Source of the DNA: Pseudohoeflea suaedae
GTDB taxonomy: Bacteria; Pseudomonadota; Alphaproteobacteria; Rhizobiales; Rhizobiaceae
NCBI RefSeq assembly: GCF_004354915.1
Contig: NZ_SMSI01000002.1
Location: forward strand, 186,001-250,000
Length of the DNA stretch: 64,000 nucleotides
Direction of reading: 5' to 3'
Position numbers and translations under genes: made by a program. The notes under the pieces are model-generated. The model was not told the origin of the DNA, made no database searches, and saw nothing but the letters and a program-made list of their open reading frames with translations. Numbering within the stretch: the stretch's first letter is position 1; each line of letters opens with the position of its first letter. Below, piece by piece: positions 62,400 to 64,000 of this stretch.

Positions 62400-62431
62400 A
62401 TAACGCGACCCGTTATGTAACGCAATGCGTT
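62400..62431 (-). promoter_or_regulatory. higBA operator region
   Basis: Two palindromes sit 10-41 bases before the higB start: ATAACG-CGACC-CGTTAT (62400-62416) and AACGCA-A-TGCGTT (62419-62431). They are good candidates for HigA autorepression sites. Confidence 0.55.
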
Positions 62432-62439
62432 GTGACAGG

Positions 62440-64000
62440 CTACTTAGCCGCCACCAGTGCCTCCGCGCCGCTTTCGAACTGCAAGCGGGCGAGGCGGGCG
62501 TAGAGGCCGTCCTTGCGCACCAGGCTTTCGTGATTGCCGTCCTCGACGATCCTACCCTTGTCGAGAACGAGGATGCGGTCGGCCTTGAGCACGGTCGCGA
62601 GACGATGGGCGATCACCAGCGTGGTGCGGTTTTCCATCAGCTTTTCGAGGGCCGTCTGGACCATGGTCTCACTCTCGGCATCCAGGGCCGAAGTCGCCTC
62701 GTCGAGAAGCAGGATCGGGGCGTCGCGCAGGATGGCGCGGGCGATCGCGATGCGCTGGCGCTGGCCGCCCGACAGCGTGATGCCGCGTTCGCCGAGCTGG
62801 GTGTCGTAACCGTTTTCAAGCGACATGATGAATTCATGAGCCTGGGCGGCGCGGGCCGCGGCCTCGATCATTTCGGGCGTCGCGTCGTCACGGCCGAGCG
62901 AGATGTTCTCGGCCGCCGTGGCCGCGAAAATCGTCACGTCCTGCGGCACCAGCGCCAGGCGATCGCGCAGCGCTGCCGGGTCGGCTTCGCGCACATCCAC
63001 CCCATCGATCAGCACCCTGCCGGTCAGCGCATCGTAATAGCGCAGGATGAGCGAGAAGACAGTGCTCTTGCCCGCACCCGAGGAGCCGACGATAGCGACC
63101 GTCTGACCCGGTTTGACGTCGAAGGAGACGTCGTGAAGGGTGGGAAGGTCCGGGCGCTGCGGATAGGCGAAAGACACCGAATCGAAGGTGACCTGGCCCG
63201 CAGCGGGGACGGGGAGAAGCGTGGGGGAGGCGGGCGCGGTGATCGCAGGCTCCTCGTCGAGGAGTTCGCCGATCCGTTCGGCAGCGCCGGCAGCGAGCGA
63301 GATTTCTCCCCAGACTTCCGAAAGCGCACCGAGCGCGCCGGCGGCAAATACCGAGTAAAGCAGGAACTGGCCGAGCGTGCCGGCGGTCAGTTCGCCGGAG
63401 AGCACCGAATGGGCGCCGTACCAGAGAACGCCGACGACACTGCCGAAGGCGATGGCGATGGCAAAGCCGGTCAGGACGGAACGGGCGGCAATGGCGCCGC
63501 GGGCGGCGCGGAAGGACGAATCGACGGCATTGGTAAAGCGCCACCGGGCAAGGCTTTCGGCGTTGAAGGCCTGGATCGTGCGGGTGGCGCCGATGGTCTC
63601 GCCGGCCAGCGTCATGGCTTCGGCCAGCGTGTCCTGCGCTTCGCGTGACCGCTTGCGGACCTTGCGGCCGAAGCCGACGATCGGAAAGACGATCAGCGGA
63701 ATGGCCGCCACCACGAGGAGCGACAGTTTCGGCGAGGTGATGAACATCATGCCGATGGCGCCGGTGCACAGGATGATGTTCCTGAGCGCTACCGAGGACG
63801 TCGCGCCCACGGTCGACTTGATCTGCGTGGTGTCGGCGGTCAGGCGCGAGACGATCTCGCCGGAGCGATTGGCGTCGTAGAAGGATGCCGAGAGGCCGGT
63901 CACATGGGCAAAGACGTCGCGGCGGATATCGGCGACAACCCGTTCGCCAAGCGTTATGACGAAGTAATAGCGCCCGGCCGAGGCGACGGCCAGTACGCCG
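62440..64000 (-). CDS. ABC exporter, fused membrane and ATPase domains (5' end outside window)
   Basis: About 520 C-terminal residues of a half-transporter of 590 or so. The membrane part (from the window edge to about 63170) shows helices of the type-I exporter fold. The nucleotide-binding domain has Walker A VGSSGAGKST, Q-loop ALVPQDVTIF, signature TLSGGQRQRIAIARA, Walker B ILLLDEATSALDA and the switch His in VIAHRL. It resembles MsbA/BmrA-type lipid or drug exporters; substrate unknown. It has no 5' context here. Confidence 0.93.
   Translation of the reverse strand, partial: GVLAVASAGRYYFVITLGERVVADIRRDVFAHVTGLSASFYDANRSGEIVSRLTADTTQIKSTVGATSSVALRNIILCTGAIGMMFITSPKLSLLVVAAIPLIVFPIVGFGRKVRKRSREAQDTLAEAMTLAGETIGATRTIQAFNAESLARWRFTNAVDSSFRAARGAIAARSVLTGFAIAIAFGSVVGVLWYGAHSVLSGELTAGTLGQFLLYSVFAAGALGALSEVWGEISLAAGAAERIGELLDEEPAITAPASPTLLPVPAAGQVTFDSVSFAYPQRPDLPTLHDVSFDVKPGQTVAIVGSSGAGKSTVFSLILRYYDALTGRVLIDGVDVREADPAALRDRLALVPQDVTIFAATAAENISLGRDDATPEMIEAAARAAQAHEFIMSLENGYDTQLGERGITLSGGQRQRIAIARAILRDAPILLLDEATSALDAESETMVQTALEKLMENRTTLVIAHRLATVLKADRILVLDKGRIVEDGNHESLVRKDGLYARLARLQFESGAEALVAAK

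Noticed and set aside
1-64000. CRISPR array, rRNA operon, riboswitch or tmRNA
   Set aside because: No regularly spaced repeats, rRNA sequence, recognisable riboswitch core or tmRNA tag sequence was found by reading.

Overview
The window reads as one stretch of a high-GC alphaproteobacterial chromosome, most likely a member of the Hyphomicrobiales (Rhizobiales). I infer this from the Brucella/Mesorhizobium-type outer-membrane proteins (two Omp2-like porins and an Omp10-like lipoprotein), homospermidine synthase, GapR, a 41-residue L36, and the gene order dapA-smpB-udg-NYN-rpoZ-rsh-DUF2062-acpS-lepB-rnc-era-recO. Species cannot be told from the sequence. No prophage, IS element or CRISPR array is visible. 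Nearly all of the window is core genome. The accessory-looking pieces are a lone tyrosine recombinase, a higBA toxin-antitoxin pair and the tandemly repeated terminators after a porin gene.

Layout. 1-2363: 3' part of an RND efflux pump. 2367-4071: two exported proteins. 4430-7200: a plcP-btaA-btaB lipid-remodelling operon with a strong three-half-site Pho box (7260-7288). 7349-9666: ExoD-like and TPR-sulfotransferase genes. 9878-10822: lone integrase. 10933-14340: two near-identical porins in head-to-head orientation with tRNA-Ser(GCU) between them, ending in a fourfold repeated terminator. 14425-19309: BON-domain protein, a 32-residue membrane peptide, an HHH protein, a hydrolase and a soluble lytic transglycosylase. 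19570-29736: the dapA-to-recO core block. 29766-33901: GFA-family enzyme, PhoX phosphatase with its own Pho box, LysM protein and Omp10. 34053-40271: homospermidine synthase, a DUF3445/pabC/pabB group and PepF. 40488-47456: sigma-54 response regulator, DUF882 protein, GapR, N-formylglutamate amidohydrolase, DUF1036 protein and pyruvate kinase. 47480-53626: hydrolase, TetR regulator with a visible operator, TPR protein, rpmJ, purEK, two DUF465 proteins and an ArsR regulator. 53712-59583: acyl-CoA ligase, TauE exporter, ThiE-like protein, Sel1 protein, efp and suhB. 59763-64000: a MotA/MotB-like pair, higBA and the 3' part of an ABC exporter.

The clearest theme is phosphate economy. Three sites match the direct-repeat PhoB consensus: upstream of plcP-btaAB (phospholipid turnover and betaine-lipid synthesis), upstream of phoX (periplasmic phosphatase), and one orphan at 53177-53194 that points into no annotated gene and could drive an antisense or small RNA. 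The second theme is the duplicated porin locus. Both porin leaders put the Shine-Dalgarno in the same small hairpin, and a decayed look-alike of this leader sits at about 3500-3597. I found no clearly new multi-gene system. The orphan Pho box, the porin leader hairpins, the terminator array and the inverted repeats beside the lone integrase are the observations most worth checking.
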